This document shows positions 26,510 to 35,879 of a stretch of DNA of 64,000 nt, piece by piece. The translations under genes were made by a program, and so were the position numbers. The notes under the pieces were generated by a model, which was given only the letters and a program-made list of their open reading frames with translations, ran no database searches and had not been told where the DNA came from. Source of the DNA: an uncultured Oscillospiraceae bacterium (GTDB lineage: Bacteria; Bacillota; Clostridia; Oscillospirales; Acutalibacteraceae); the NCBI GenBank assembly GCA_902492455.1, contig CABULH010000005.1, positions 124,001-188,000 on the forward strand, in the 5' to 3' direction. Position 1 is the stretch's first letter; the number at the start of each line of letters is the position of its first letter.

Positions 26510-27913
26510 ATGAATAATTTGAAGACCACCGCTATCCGGCGTCTGATATCCGGTACGCTTTCCGCGGCGCTGCTTGCCCTGACGGCTGCCGGCTGTTCCG
26601 ACAAGCCTGCGGAAAGTTCCGCGTCGGGTGCTTCCACGACCTCCCCCAGCACATCCAGCACATCTTCCGCCTCCTCTACTGTCCCTTCCAACACTACCAC
26701 GGCGCTTTCCGCTTCCAACACCACTACCACCACGGCTGCGAAAACGCCCGTCACCACCGCTCCCAACAAGACGAATCCGCCCGTCACCACCGCTCCCACC
26801 ATCTCTTATCCCGACAAGGACTTTGATCCGGTGGATAAGTCGCTGCTTTACGGTGTGTGCTATGTGCAATATTCCATGTCCAACCGCGTGTCCAACGCCA
26901 AGGCCGCAGAGATGATCGCCGGCATCGGCGCCAAAAGCGTCCGGGTGTGGAATCACATGACCTATGTCATGTCCGACTACAAAACCATTGTCGATTCGGC
27001 GGCCGCCCCTTACCATGAGCTGTATAAAGCTCTCAAGGCTAAAGGCGTTAAGCAGATTATCGGCATGAGCCATTTCCATTACTTAGACATTGATCTGTCC
27101 CACTTCCCCAACGGCTGGAATTCCACCACCTGGGTGCCCAAGAGAGACAAGACTCCCGGCTCGGATTACATGAAGTTCCTGCAGCAATATGAAATCGCCT
27201 GGAAAACTCTGGCCGCTGAGTTTCCGGAAGTGGACTGCTGGGAAATCGGCAACGAATGGAATCACGACCCCTTCATGAACCCCATCGACTACACCGACGG
27301 CTCCAACGGCGTTTATGCCTTTTCCCTCAACGAGAAAGCGGATATCTCCACCGATCTGATGTTCGCCGCTCATAAGGGTATCAAAGCGGGAAATCCCAAA
27401 GCCACCGCCATCATGCCCGCCATGGCACCTGTGGACGGCATGTGGGGCATCATGATGGATCACTATCTGGAGCGCATCTACGACAACATCGACAGCGGCG
27501 CCTTCGGCTCTACCAATTCCGACGACTTCTTTGACGCTCTGGCCTGGCATCCCTACTCCCCCAGCAAATGCCCGGATGTCAACGATTGGGTGAAAGCCAA
27601 CCAACGGCTGTACGCTATCGCCCAGGCTCACGGCGACGATGGCAAAAAGGTCTATCTCACCGAGGTTGGCTTCCCGGACGGGGGCAGCAGCGCCAACGAC
27701 GCCAAGCATAAAGATTGGGTCAAAGAGATGTATCGCTTAACCAAGGAACAGCTTCCCTTTGTGGAATCCCTGCATTATTACCGGCTGTTTGACGACGGCG
27801 CGGATTCCTATGGTCTGTTCGCCGACCCCGCAGTAACCGGCGGTCAAATCAAGATTAAGGAAAAGGGCAAGGCTTATCTGGAAATTGCCGGCGGCACCGG
27901 TAAATTCAGCTGA
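26510..27913 (+). CDS. Clan GH-A glycoside hydrolase-like lipoprotein
   Basis: 467 residues. The signal peptide ends in a lipobox LTAAGC with the acylated cysteine at 29, so it is anchored to the outer face of the membrane. Residues 31-98 are a Ser/Thr/Asn-rich linker. The catalytic domain (~105-467) is a TIM barrel. It has the acid/base Glu at 249 in WEIGNEWN after strand 4 and a candidate nucleophile Glu at 385 in VYLTEVGFPD, the clan GH-A pattern (GH5/GH39/GH53-like). I cannot name the family. It is a close paralog of the next gene. ATG at 26510 follows AAAGGATG. Confidence 0.8.
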   Translation: MNNLKTTAIRRLISGTLSAALLALTAAGCSDKPAESSASGASTTSPSTSSTSSASSTVPSNTTTALSASNTTTTTAAKTPVTTAPNKTNPPVTTAPTISYPDKDFDPVDKSLLYGVCYVQYSMSNRVSNAKAAEMIAGIGAKSVRVWNHMTYVMSDYKTIVDSAAAPYHELYKALKAKGVKQIIGMSHFHYLDIDLSHFPNGWNSTTWVPKRDKTPGSDYMKFLQQYEIAWKTLAAEFPEVDCWEIGNEWNHDPFMNPIDYTDGSNGVYAFSLNEKADISTDLMFAAHKGIKAGNPKATAIMPAMAPVDGMWGIMMDHYLERIYDNIDSGAFGSTNSDDFFDALAWHPYSPSKCPDVNDWVKANQRLYAIAQAHGDDGKKVYLTEVGFPDGGSSANDAKHKDWVKEMYRLTKEQLPFVESLHYYRLFDDGADSYGLFADPAVTGGQIKIKEKGKAYLEIAGGTGKFS

Positions 27914-27939
27914 TTATCCTTTTCCCCGCGTTACCCGCA

Positions 27940-27968
27940 GAGGACGGCGTCGCAACGGCGCCGTCCTC
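27940..27968. other. Intercistronic hairpin between the two GH-A lipoprotein genes
   Basis: A 10-bp perfect stem (GAGGACGGCG/CGCCGTCCTC) with a 9-base loop, followed by CGTTCTA. It may attenuate or protect mRNA ends; the T-tract is too poor to call a terminator. Confidence 0.45.
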
Positions 27969-28003
27969 CGTTCTACCCGATGCTGTCAGTAAAGGAGAAA
28001 AAC

Positions 28004-29245
28004 ATGAACATGCTTCCTTCCCGTTCCTTATTTTCCGGGCTGGTCGGCCTGCTGCTGCTGTCGCTGATCGGCTGCTCCGCCGCATCGGGCGGCTCCTCCC
28101 TTCCATCCTCTGCCGGCGACGGGTCTCAGGACGCCGCGCCGGGAAGCGAAATCTCCTCCCCCGCCAAGGAATATCCGCCAGTGAACCCGGAACTTCTGCA
28201 CGGCGTTTGCTATGTCCATTATCTCATGAAAAACCGGGTCACCATCGACGAGGTAACCGATCTCATCGCCTCACTGGGCGCCAAAAGCGTCCGCTCCTGG
28301 AACCATTCCATCCTGTTTTCCTACGATTATAAAACCATAGACAAGAATCTGACCGCGCCTTATCATGAACTGTATCGGGTCATGAAAGAGAAGGGTGTGG
28401 AGCAGATCATCGGGATGGATCATTTTCATTATCTTCCAGACAATCCCGGGGTAATGACCACCCATGTTCCTTACCAGGACAAAACCCCCGGTTCGGATTA
28501 CATGGTATTTCTGGAGAGCTATGAAGCCATGTGGAAGGCCCTGGCCGCCGAGTTCCCCGAAATCGATTACTGGGAAATGGGCAACGAGATGAATCACGAC
28601 CCCTTCCTCAATCCCATCGGCTACACCGACGGCTCCAACGGCGTCGCCCCCTTCTCCCTGATGGAAAAGGCAGACATCACCACCGACATGATGTTCTATG
28701 CCAGCCGCGGCATCAAGGCCGCCAATCCCGACGCGGTTACCATTCTGCCGGGCATGGCGCCGGTGGACGGCATCTACGGCGTGATGATGGAACACTATCT
28801 GGAGCGTATCTATCAGAATATTGAAAGCGGGGAATACGGTTCCACCAATACCGATGATTTCTTCGAGGCTCTGGCCTGGCATCTATATGCCAACTCAAGA
28901 CCCGATAAGGATTGGGTGGAGGTCAACCAACGGCTGTACGCCATCGCCCAGAAGCATGGAGACGACGGCAAAAAGGTTTATCTCACCGAAGTGGGCTTCC
29001 CGGATTCGGGCAAACAGGAGATGGATGAAACCCAGGGCGAATGGGTCAAGGAGATGTACCGCCTGGCCGCGGAGGAACTGCCCTTCGTGGAGTCGATCCA
29101 CTATTATCGCCTGTTCAACGACGGGGCAGAATCCTACGGCCTGATGCAGGATCCATCAGCCGGATTCGCTTCCAAGGCCAAAGGCGAGGCTTATCAGCAA
29201 TCCGCCGGGGGAACCGGGGATCTGAACCGTTTTGCCTTTTCGTAA
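28004..29245 (+). CDS. Clan GH-A glycoside hydrolase-like lipoprotein (paralog of preceding gene)
   Basis: 413 residues from the ATG at 28004 (AAAGGAG upstream). The lipobox is LLLSLIGC. A short Ser-rich linker is followed by a TIM barrel matching the previous gene block by block: LHGVCYVHYLMKNRV, AKSVRSWNHS, DYWEMGNEMNHDP (acid/base Glu), IYGVMMEHYLERIY, LAWHLYA, KVYLTEVGFPD (nucleophile Glu) and FVESIHYYRLF. The linker is much shorter than in the paralog, so the catalytic domain sits closer to the membrane. Tandem duplication is evident. Substrate unknown. Confidence 0.8.
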   Translation: MNMLPSRSLFSGLVGLLLLSLIGCSAASGGSSLPSSAGDGSQDAAPGSEISSPAKEYPPVNPELLHGVCYVHYLMKNRVTIDEVTDLIASLGAKSVRSWNHSILFSYDYKTIDKNLTAPYHELYRVMKEKGVEQIIGMDHFHYLPDNPGVMTTHVPYQDKTPGSDYMVFLESYEAMWKALAAEFPEIDYWEMGNEMNHDPFLNPIGYTDGSNGVAPFSLMEKADITTDMMFYASRGIKAANPDAVTILPGMAPVDGIYGVMMEHYLERIYQNIESGEYGSTNTDDFFEALAWHLYANSRPDKDWVEVNQRLYAIAQKHGDDGKKVYLTEVGFPDSGKQEMDETQGEWVKEMYRLAAEELPFVESIHYYRLFNDGAESYGLMQDPSAGFASKAKGEAYQQSAGGTGDLNRFAFS

Positions 29246-29330
29246 GCTTTTTCCCGGAGAATCCGTCGGACAGCAACCCGGCTCACGGACGCAAATTCTT
29301 TCATCTCACAGCACAAAAGGAGTGTTCCAA

Positions 29331-29975
29331 ATGTTTAACAAAAAAAAGTGGCTGCTCCCTCTGCTCACCGCCACCCTGGTGTGCGTTTCTGCCGGCTGCG
29401 GCAATGAAACCGCCACCTCTTCTTCGCCCTCCTCTGTCCCCGGCGCCTCTTCATCTAATCAGGGGGAATCCACCACCATTCCGACTCAGCCGGAGACCAC
29501 CGCCGCGGCGGAGAGCACTCCCTCTTCCTCCGCTGCGGAGACTACCGCTCCTCCCGCCCCCACCACGACAGAGGCACCCCCTCCCCCCACTACCACCGCT
29601 CCCACAGTCAGCGGCATGGCGGCGGGAGAAAAAGCGACCTCACAAACCGTGGAATTCACTATGCTGTCCGCCCGAAAGGATCCTAATAACAGCAGCCGCT
29701 ACCTTGTCACCTTCACCCTGAAAAACCTGGATGCATTGGAGCATCCCTACACCTATGCCCAGCGGCTGCATCTGCTGGCGGCGGATAAAACCCGGATTCC
29801 GGCCTCCTCCCTTTCCGCTGACGGCGTGGACCTCAACGGCAAATCCCTGGCCTCCGGAGATTCCATCACCGCCGAAGCGGTCTTCACCCTGCCGGAAGGC
29901 TTCCAGCCGGTGAACTTCACCTATACCTACGATATTATGGGCTTCGGCATCTTTACCTATCGGCTGGACGGCTGA
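29331..29975 (+). CDS. Small lipoprotein with Ser/Thr/Pro-rich linker and C-terminal beta domain
   Basis: 214 residues from the ATG at 29331 (AAAAGGAG upstream). The lipobox is VCVSAGC. A ~75-residue linker of Ser, Thr, Pro and Ala follows, then a ~115-residue domain (VEFTMLSARKDPNNSSRYL...) with an immunoglobulin/telokin-like beta pattern similar to DUF4352 proteins, including FTLKNLDALEHPYTYAQRL. Probably co-transcribed with the two GH-A lipoproteins, as an accessory or binding subunit. Function unknown. Confidence 0.7.
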   Translation: MFNKKKWLLPLLTATLVCVSAGCGNETATSSSPSSVPGASSSNQGESTTIPTQPETTAAAESTPSSSAAETTAPPAPTTTEAPPPPTTTAPTVSGMAAGEKATSQTVEFTMLSARKDPNNSSRYLVTFTLKNLDALEHPYTYAQRLHLLAADKTRIPASSLSADGVDLNGKSLASGDSITAEAVFTLPEGFQPVNFTYTYDIMGFGIFTYRLDG

Positions 29976-29993
29976 TGATCTCGCATAAACAGC

Positions 29994-30036
29994 AACCGCT
30001 CCGGATGTTTTTTTCTATCCGGAGCGGTTTATTTTT
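29994..30036 (+). terminator. Terminator of the lipoprotein operon
   Basis: A 13-bp perfect stem (AACCGCTCCGGAT/ATCCGGAGCGGTT, 29994-30006 with 30017-30029) followed by TATTTTTT. Confidence 0.9.
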
Positions 30037-30059
30037 TAAAGGATTGTTTCCCTATCAAA

Positions 30060-30101
30060 AAAGAAAACCTGGAATGCAGTTCTGCATTCCAGGTTTTCTT
30101 T
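30060..30101. terminator. Bidirectional terminator ending the twelve-gene minus-strand operon
   Basis: A 20-bp perfect inverted repeat with a 2-base centre (30060-30079 and 30082-30101; AACCTGGAATGCAG/CTGCATTCCAGGTT) with T-rich flanks on both strands. Confidence 0.9.
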
Positions 30102-30115
30102 ATATCGTGTGTTCT

Positions 30116-31282
30116 TTATTTCGGAACAATAACCGCCAAGGGGCCCACCGGAGCGGAACCGGCGGCATAATCCGGAGAACCTTCATAGGGGATCAGCGTC
30201 TGACAGCAGACCTGAGCGATCATCCGGGCATTGAAATCATTGGCATGGTTCACATTGTTGCCGCTGATATCGGTGAAGCGCTTGCGCCGCAGCAGCGCAT
30301 TGTGGAAGCTGGTGACCTGGGCCACAGCCACGCCCTCTCCCTCCAGCTGGAGCAGCACCGGCTCGTATTCTCCCTGCTGGCCGTGGGTGAAGAGCACCTG
30401 GGGATGAGGCATGCAGGTGGAAATCAGAATAAATTCCGCATTCGGATTGGTCTTGCGGGTGATGTCAATGATGCCCTTCATATAGCGCTGATGATCTTCC
30501 TTCACCATACCGCCGTTGCTGCCGCAGTTGATGCCGAAATTGATCACCACCAGGTCCGGGTGATAAGCGGCTACCTTTTCCTCGGCGTTTTCCATGCCCC
30601 ATTGGCTGTTCATGCCGCCGTTGGCGGTATTGAAGATGGTGATATCGTCGTAGCAGTAATGGGCCTTCAGCTCCATGGTGATCATATTGAAAAAGGTGGG
30701 CACATAGGGCGGGAGATTCACCGCGCCGGTGGAGTTGGCTCCGCACATCACGCTGTCGCCGTAGTAAACAATGTTGAGGTGCTCCTTATTTTCCAGCTTG
30801 CGCTGGGTGTTCGGCAGCAGATTGCCCTTGTACAGGGGGATGAAATCCTTCCAGGGAGCGGAATGCCGATAGGTCACGGCGATCTGCCGCTCATAGAAGA
30901 AGTAGCCCTCATGGAAGACCACATAGCCGCCTCCCACCATATCAAAGGCCTCGTTCTCCACCTTGACCTTGGGGTAATATTCCGCGTGGGTCATGATGGG
31001 AACCGACGAGCCCTCGGGAATGATGAGCATGCCGTTTTCCAGCTTCCAGTCCTTTCCCTCCTGATACAGGTGCTTCCAGTCGCTGGAGCGCACCTCCAGG
31101 ATTTCATCCGCCGGATAAAGCAGCGGGATGGGCGGCAGCTTTTCCTGCTCGTCACGCACCACCATAACCGATTCATTGTAGACCGTGTTCCCCTCCCAAT
31201 AGGGATACAGGCAGGTTTCCAGATCAAAGTGATCCGTGGCCGGCGCCTTGGGAAGGGGCCGGTTTGTCGTTGCGTTGTTCAT
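30116..31282 (-). CDS. SGNH/GDSL-family esterase
   Basis: 388 residues from the ATG at 31282 (MNNATTNRPLP), with AAAGGA ten bases upstream; upstream codons belong to another reading of the permease gene. An N-terminal beta domain precedes an SGNH hydrolase: block I YYGDSVMCG (Ser nucleophile), block II TANGGMNS (Gly), block III VINFGINCGSNG (Asn) and block V NHANDF (His). No signal peptide, so probably intracellular. It could remove acetyl groups from imported oligosaccharides. Last gene of the twelve-gene operon, separated from the permease gene by a hairpin at 31327-31360. Confidence 0.8.
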   Translation of the reverse strand: MNNATTNRPLPKAPATDHFDLETCLYPYWEGNTVYNESVMVVRDEQEKLPPIPLLYPADEILEVRSSDWKHLYQEGKDWKLENGMLIIPEGSSVPIMTHAEYYPKVKVENEAFDMVGGGYVVFHEGYFFYERQIAVTYRHSAPWKDFIPLYKGNLLPNTQRKLENKEHLNIVYYGDSVMCGANSTGAVNLPPYVPTFFNMITMELKAHYCYDDITIFNTANGGMNSQWGMENAEEKVAAYHPDLVVINFGINCGSNGGMVKEDHQRYMKGIIDITRKTNPNAEFILISTCMPHPQVLFTHGQQGEYEPVLLQLEGEGVAVAQVTSFHNALLRRKRFTDISGNNVNHANDFNARMIAQVCCQTLIPYEGSPDYAAGSAPVGPLAVIVPK

Positions 31283-31326
31283 TCTGGTCGTCCTTTCCAT
31301 ATGGGAATTGTTTCTGCTCATTACAG

Positions 31327-31360
31327 ACCGCCTCATCCCCTCCAGAGAGAATGAGGCGGT
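31327..31360 (-). other. Intercistronic hairpin in the operon
   Basis: A 10-bp perfect stem (ACCGCCTCAT/ATGAGGCGGT) lies between the permease stop and the SGNH gene. No T-tract follows on the minus strand, so it is more likely an mRNA-stabilising or partial attenuation element than a terminator. Confidence 0.5.
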
Positions 31361-31365
31361 TGATA

Positions 31366-32313
31366 TTACATGTTGGCCTGTCCGCTGGTGGAGATACCCT
31401 GGATCAGCATCTTCTGGCAGAAGATGAACAGCACGATCAGGGGAATCAGGATGATGATGCAGGCGGCGTTTTTGGTGATATCCGTGCCGATCATATCGGC
31501 TGCCAGCCCCACCCGTACCCAGATGTTGGGAATCCGGTTGGCCACTACCTCCATATTGGACATATACCGTTCCGGATAGGTGATATCCGTCCACTGCCAG
31601 CAGAAGGAGAAGAGAAAAACGGTCATCATCATGGTTCTGGCATTGGGCAGCATCACGCTGAAGAAGGTCCGCACCGGTCCCGCACCGTCGATGGCGGCGG
31701 CGTTTTCCAGGTCCTGCGGCAGTCCTTTAAAGAAGGAGGAAAGAAGGTAGATGTACAGCCCCTCCTTCAGTCCCAGACCGCAGAAAGCCAGAATAAACAG
31801 CGGCCACAGGGTGTCGGTAAGATTGAAGGGACCGAAAAAGCGGAATTCCAGGAACTGGGCGATACTGTATACCTGAGGCGGAATCAGCATGATAACTATA
31901 ACCAGCCCCTGAAAGAAATTCCGTCCCCGGAATTTGAAGCGGGAGAGACCATAGCCAACCCAGGTGCACACCATCATCTGGATAACGCCCACCGTCAGGG
32001 ACATCACCAGGGTGGTGACGCCGGTTTTCGCCAGCTCCAGTTCCTTCCACGCCGTCTGCCAATAATACAGCGAGGGATGGCGGGGAATCATCCAAACGGT
32101 GGGATCCAGCAGATCGTCCGGATTCATGAAAGCCATGGATATCTTCTCGATGAAGGGCTTGAGGATCAGGAATGCCAAACCGAAAATGATGGCAAACCGA
32201 ATCACCTTCCAGCAGAACATACCGATGGTTACCGCCCAGTTCCGTTCGGATTTCTTCCGGACGGCCGTCTTCTTTTCGGGAGAGGGCATCGTGTTTTCAT
32301 TCAGAGCGCTCAT
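31366..32313 (-). CDS. Carbohydrate ABC transporter permease (MalG-type, second pair)
   Basis: 315-residue inner-membrane permease with six predicted helices. The N-terminal tail is long and charged (residues 1-35). The cytoplasmic EAA-like loop reads ENAAAIDGAGPVRTFF; the first Glu is kept and it contacts the shared ATPase. The C-terminus ends LIQGISTSGQANM, typical of CUT1 MalG homologs. It overlaps its MalF partner by 4 bases. No ATPase gene is in this operon, as is usual where an MsmX/MsmK-type ATPase is shared. Confidence 0.9.
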   Translation of the reverse strand: MSALNENTMPSPEKKTAVRKKSERNWAVTIGMFCWKVIRFAIIFGLAFLILKPFIEKISMAFMNPDDLLDPTVWMIPRHPSLYYWQTAWKELELAKTGVTTLVMSLTVGVIQMMVCTWVGYGLSRFKFRGRNFFQGLVIVIMLIPPQVYSIAQFLEFRFFGPFNLTDTLWPLFILAFCGLGLKEGLYIYLLSSFFKGLPQDLENAAAIDGAGPVRTFFSVMLPNARTMMMTVFLFSFCWQWTDITYPERYMSNMEVVANRIPNIWVRVGLAADMIGTDITKNAACIIILIPLIVLFIFCQKMLIQGISTSGQANM

Positions 32314-33230
32314 TTCGATTTATCCTTTCCCCTGATCACCCGAACCATGAGCAGTCCAGCCACCGCAATGATGACGGCGATACAGATAAAATACAGCATA
32401 TACATGGCGGTTCCCACACCGTATTTGGTGCTGCTGGAAGCGGTGATACTGCTGATATACGAAACCATGGGGTTGCCGTAACGGGTGAAGGTATCCACAA
32501 TGGTGTAAACGGAATTGACGATAATGAGAGGACTGATCATGGGTATGGTGATCTTCCAGAACAGCTCCCAGCCGCTGCAGCCCTCCACCTTAGCCGCCTC
32601 GTAAAGCGACGGCGGAATCTCCTGCAAACCGGCCAGGAAGATGAAAATCTGAATACCGGAGGACTGCACCACCCGATAGATGCTGTTCGCCGCCCCGACG
32701 ATGATGTCGGTCAGCGCCGAAGGAAGATTGATGGTGGAAAGCAGATCCTGCATGCCGGCCATCTGGAAGCTGTCCAGCGCCGTACCGGTCTGCACCACCC
32801 TGTCCCCCATTGTCAGAGCATTCATATCCTCAATCTTGGCGATAATACCAGTGGCCAGAAGCACCGGGATGAAAAAGATCACCCGGGCGAACACCCGTCC
32901 CCGGAACTTCTGATTGAGCACCGTGGAGATGAACAGACTGAAAATCACAATGACCGGTATATCGGTAATCAGATCACCGATTGAGGTCAGCAGATTCCAG
33001 GTGAAATCCCGGTCGCTGAACAGGGCGGTGTAGTAATTGGCGAAACCCACCCAGGAGAGGGTGTATCCCCCTTCGCCGATATGGATGTCGTTAATGGAAT
33101 AGACAAAGGTCATAATCATGTTGGGAATAAAGAATACAGCCGCTCCGAGAATCAGAGGAAAGATGAATAGATAGCCGTAGCGGGACTGCTTACGTTCCAA
33201 TGAAGCAGGCTTGCGGTGCGTTTTGCTCAT
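32310..33230 (-). CDS. Carbohydrate ABC transporter permease (MalF-type, second pair)
   Basis: 306 residues with six predicted helices, starting YGYLFIFPLILGAAVFFIP. The EAA loop is EAAKVEGCSGWELFWKITIP. An extended loop (IAKIEDMNALTMGDRV... to ~residue 165) between helices 3 and 4 is longer than usual for MalF proteins of this size. Forms the heterodimeric pore with the overlapping MalG-type gene. It directly follows the DUF5696 gene (17-base gap). Confidence 0.9.
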   Translation of the reverse strand: MSKTHRKPASLERKQSRYGYLFIFPLILGAAVFFIPNMIMTFVYSINDIHIGEGGYTLSWVGFANYYTALFSDRDFTWNLLTSIGDLITDIPVIVIFSLFISTVLNQKFRGRVFARVIFFIPVLLATGIIAKIEDMNALTMGDRVVQTGTALDSFQMAGMQDLLSTINLPSALTDIIVGAANSIYRVVQSSGIQIFIFLAGLQEIPPSLYEAAKVEGCSGWELFWKITIPMISPLIIVNSVYTIVDTFTRYGNPMVSYISSITASSSTKYGVGTAMYMLYFICIAVIIAVAGLLMVRVIRGKDKSK

Positions 33231-33247
33231 TTGCCTTTCCTCCTTTC

Positions 33248-35851
33248 TCAGTTCAGCACGGCGAAATCCCGTGCGCCGATGGTCTGGCCGTTTACCTGGG
33301 CTTCACTGAAGCCGTAGTTCACGGCGATGCGGGTGCCGTTTTCATAGGTGGTCACCGTTACGTTGCCATCCAGCATTTCATGATTCACGATGGTCTGGCT
33401 GCGCAGGCCGGAAAACACCTGATTATAACGCTGATAGGTCTCCACCGCCCGGTCAAAGGACTTCTCCACATTCATGGAAAAACGCTGGGTGGCGTAATCG
33501 GTCTTCATCATCAGCCGGTCGTCCGCCGTGATCCAATCATAGTACAGGGAAGCGCCGCATTCCGCCGTATTCAGCAGGTTGCCTTCCCGGTCATATGTCC
33601 GGTTGTCCGGGGAGCCGGTGAAATCCACATAACCGTGAACCGCCATCTGGTAGAAGGGAACGCTTCTGGTTTCCGCATGATAACCGGAGCTGGTGAGGGG
33701 CATGTTGAGAATGCCGGAAACATAGGGCAGGGTGTAGATATTGCCGTAATCGGTGAGCAGGCTGTCGGTGTTGCCCGCCATGAATTCCATGGTCTCCCTC
33801 ACCGCATCCTTGGACATGGATAGGTCGTAATCCACCTTCTTGCTGAAGTCGGAGGTAATGTACTCGCCGCCGGTGCTCCAGGAGAAGCCAAACAGGGATT
33901 TGTTGTCCTTCAGCTGCTTATCCACGCTGCCGAAGAATGCCCCTGCCAGATACCTGTAGATAGAGGGAGATACCGCCATACGGTAGTTGTTCTGCGTTTC
34001 AAATTCCAGTGTTACAGGGTTGAAGCCGCTGAGACTTGCCACGCTGCGATCCATCCGTTTGGCGCCGTCGCTGCCGGCTTTGAAACCGTCAAAGGAGCCA
34101 TCGGTATAAACATAGTTGAAATCCGTATCCAGATACAGCCGGCCGCCGCTTTGCTTCAGTCCTTCCGCCAGGGCCACCAGCTGCTCCATACTGCCCATCT
34201 TGTTGGAGACATCCAGCCGATCGAAGAACGCGTGATTCAACCCTGCGCTGCCATATCCCTTGAGCCGGATCTGCAGATTGGTGATATCCGCTTCCTGCAG
34301 CCGCCGGGCCACTGCTTGAATGCTTTCAAAGGTGGACAGAGCGGTTTTCTTTTGATAAGGAATACCCAGGATGTTGGCATCCTCTACTAAAATGCCGCTG
34401 AAATCCAGATACAGGGGCATATCGCCGTCGGAAAGCCGCTGGGTCAGTACGCCGGTATCCAGCAGATACTGTCGATAACGGTTGGCCATGCCGGAATAGC
34501 TGCTCTCCTCCCCGGTGAGGACCATATACCGCACCTTGGGGAACTCATAAGCAATATGGTTGGCATAGAGATTAAAAGCGTCGATGTGCCGGTCCTCACC
34601 GATATTGGTAATATCCATTCCCCGGACATCAAAGGCGCTGAACACATGGTTCTGGGAATTGGCGCTGCCGATGGTATTGGCGGTTACCGTCGCCATGGCC
34701 GCGCCGCTCTCGATGACGGTGAAGAAGGCGTTCTCCCCTTGATTGTAGCCGAACACCGGCAGCGGGACGTTCCGGGACAGCTCCTCCTGCTCGGTCTTTA
34801 CGATCGCGTCATCTTCGTTAAAAAGATGCTGGGAATACACCTGGTCTTCCCGCTTGTTGATATCGATCAGAGCGCCGGAACCGTCTGGCACCAGCATATA
34901 ACCCTCTTTGTCGGCGCCGCAGTAGCCGAAGTATTCCAGCAGCAGAATCTGCTGCAGCACGTCGGTGTCGTTGTTCTCCCTGATCTTATCCGACAATACG
35001 GTGGCGGAGAAGCCGTCCTCCTCCAAAGTGTACTCCACCGGGACCTCAAAGCCCACCGGCAGCGCCATCATATCATCCGAGATACCGATGGCCGCCTTCT
35101 CGGCTTCATAATCCTCCTTCGTATAGCTGCTCTTTTTCATGTAACCGGTCACCCGTCTGAGGGTCGCGGGGGTTTCGGTGTCGATGAGCAGATACAGGTC
35201 CTGCTCCGCCAAAATCGGGTATTGGGCCAGCTTCTCATTGAAATCCTCCCGGCCCTCCGCTTTGGAATACAGCCGGTACTCCATTTTAAAGCGGCGGCGG
35301 TCGCTGTCGCTGGCTAAGCCGGGCAGCACCACGTTTTCAAAGGTTTCCTTGGTAAAGGCGGGGGGCGCGAAAATCGCGCTGGAATCCGTGCCGAAAACAT
35401 AATAGACCCGGATGGTGTTTCCCTTGCGCTTCACCACAAAGTTCCCTTTATCCACGCTTTGAACTGCGGTCAGATACTGGGCTTTGCTCGATGTGTCATA
35501 ATACAGCAGGGTCATCTCCGACTGCATCCGCTCCACGTTCTCAATGGCGAAGCTTTCCGCATTCTCCACATAGGAAGGATACGCGTAGCCGCTGCGTTTA
35601 TCCGTTAAAATAAAATGTCCGGTGGCGGCGTCAAAATCCAGAGAAACCCGGTCGTTTTCCAGCAGAATATTTTCCCCGGTGACAACCTCCCAATCGCTGT
35701 CGTCCGACGAGGTGTAGCCCTGATGCTTGGCTTTCACCCCGGAGGAAGACGTACGGTCAGGTCCGGGAATGATGGATAGGCAGATCCCCACCACCACGCA
35801 TACTATCAGCAAAATGGGGATCCCCACCTGCAAAACTCGTTTGATCTTCAT
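33248..35851 (-). CDS. DUF5696 family membrane-anchored protein, glycoside-hydrolase-like
   Basis: 867 residues. One N-terminal membrane helix (residues ~7-29) with the rest predicted outside. I recognise DUF5696, usually seen beside YIP1-domain proteins and ABC sugar permeases. The region ~45-430 is beta-rich (FDFAATGHFILTDKR-like strands, SGYAYPSY, VFGYNQGENAFFTVIESG). The region ~470-700 looks like a TIM barrel: LYLDFSGILV, NLQIRLKGYGSAGLNHAF, GGRLYLDTDFNYVYTDGSF. The C-terminus (VTVTTYENGTRIAVNYG) resembles the last beta domain of glycosidases. Candidate catalytic acids would be the Asp residues of YLDTDFNY, but this is inference. No enzymatic function can be asserted. 28 bases after the NHL/YIP1 gene. 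Confidence 0.8.
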   Translation of the reverse strand: MKIKRVLQVGIPILLIVCVVVGICLSIIPGPDRTSSSGVKAKHQGYTSSDDSDWEVVTGENILLENDRVSLDFDAATGHFILTDKRSGYAYPSYVENAESFAIENVERMQSEMTLLYYDTSSKAQYLTAVQSVDKGNFVVKRKGNTIRVYYVFGTDSSAIFAPPAFTKETFENVVLPGLASDSDRRRFKMEYRLYSKAEGREDFNEKLAQYPILAEQDLYLLIDTETPATLRRVTGYMKKSSYTKEDYEAEKAAIGISDDMMALPVGFEVPVEYTLEEDGFSATVLSDKIRENNDTDVLQQILLLEYFGYCGADKEGYMLVPDGSGALIDINKREDQVYSQHLFNEDDAIVKTEQEELSRNVPLPVFGYNQGENAFFTVIESGAAMATVTANTIGSANSQNHVFSAFDVRGMDITNIGEDRHIDAFNLYANHIAYEFPKVRYMVLTGEESSYSGMANRYRQYLLDTGVLTQRLSDGDMPLYLDFSGILVEDANILGIPYQKKTALSTFESIQAVARRLQEADITNLQIRLKGYGSAGLNHAFFDRLDVSNKMGSMEQLVALAEGLKQSGGRLYLDTDFNYVYTDGSFDGFKAGSDGAKRMDRSVASLSGFNPVTLEFETQNNYRMAVSPSIYRYLAGAFFGSVDKQLKDNKSLFGFSWSTGGEYITSDFSKKVDYDLSMSKDAVRETMEFMAGNTDSLLTDYGNIYTLPYVSGILNMPLTSSGYHAETRSVPFYQMAVHGYVDFTGSPDNRTYDREGNLLNTAECGASLYYDWITADDRLMMKTDYATQRFSMNVEKSFDRAVETYQRYNQVFSGLRSQTIVNHEMLDGNVTVTTYENGTRIAVNYGFSEAQVNGQTIGARDFAVLN

Positions 35852-35879
35852 TGTTCACCTCCGGCGCACTGACGCCGCA

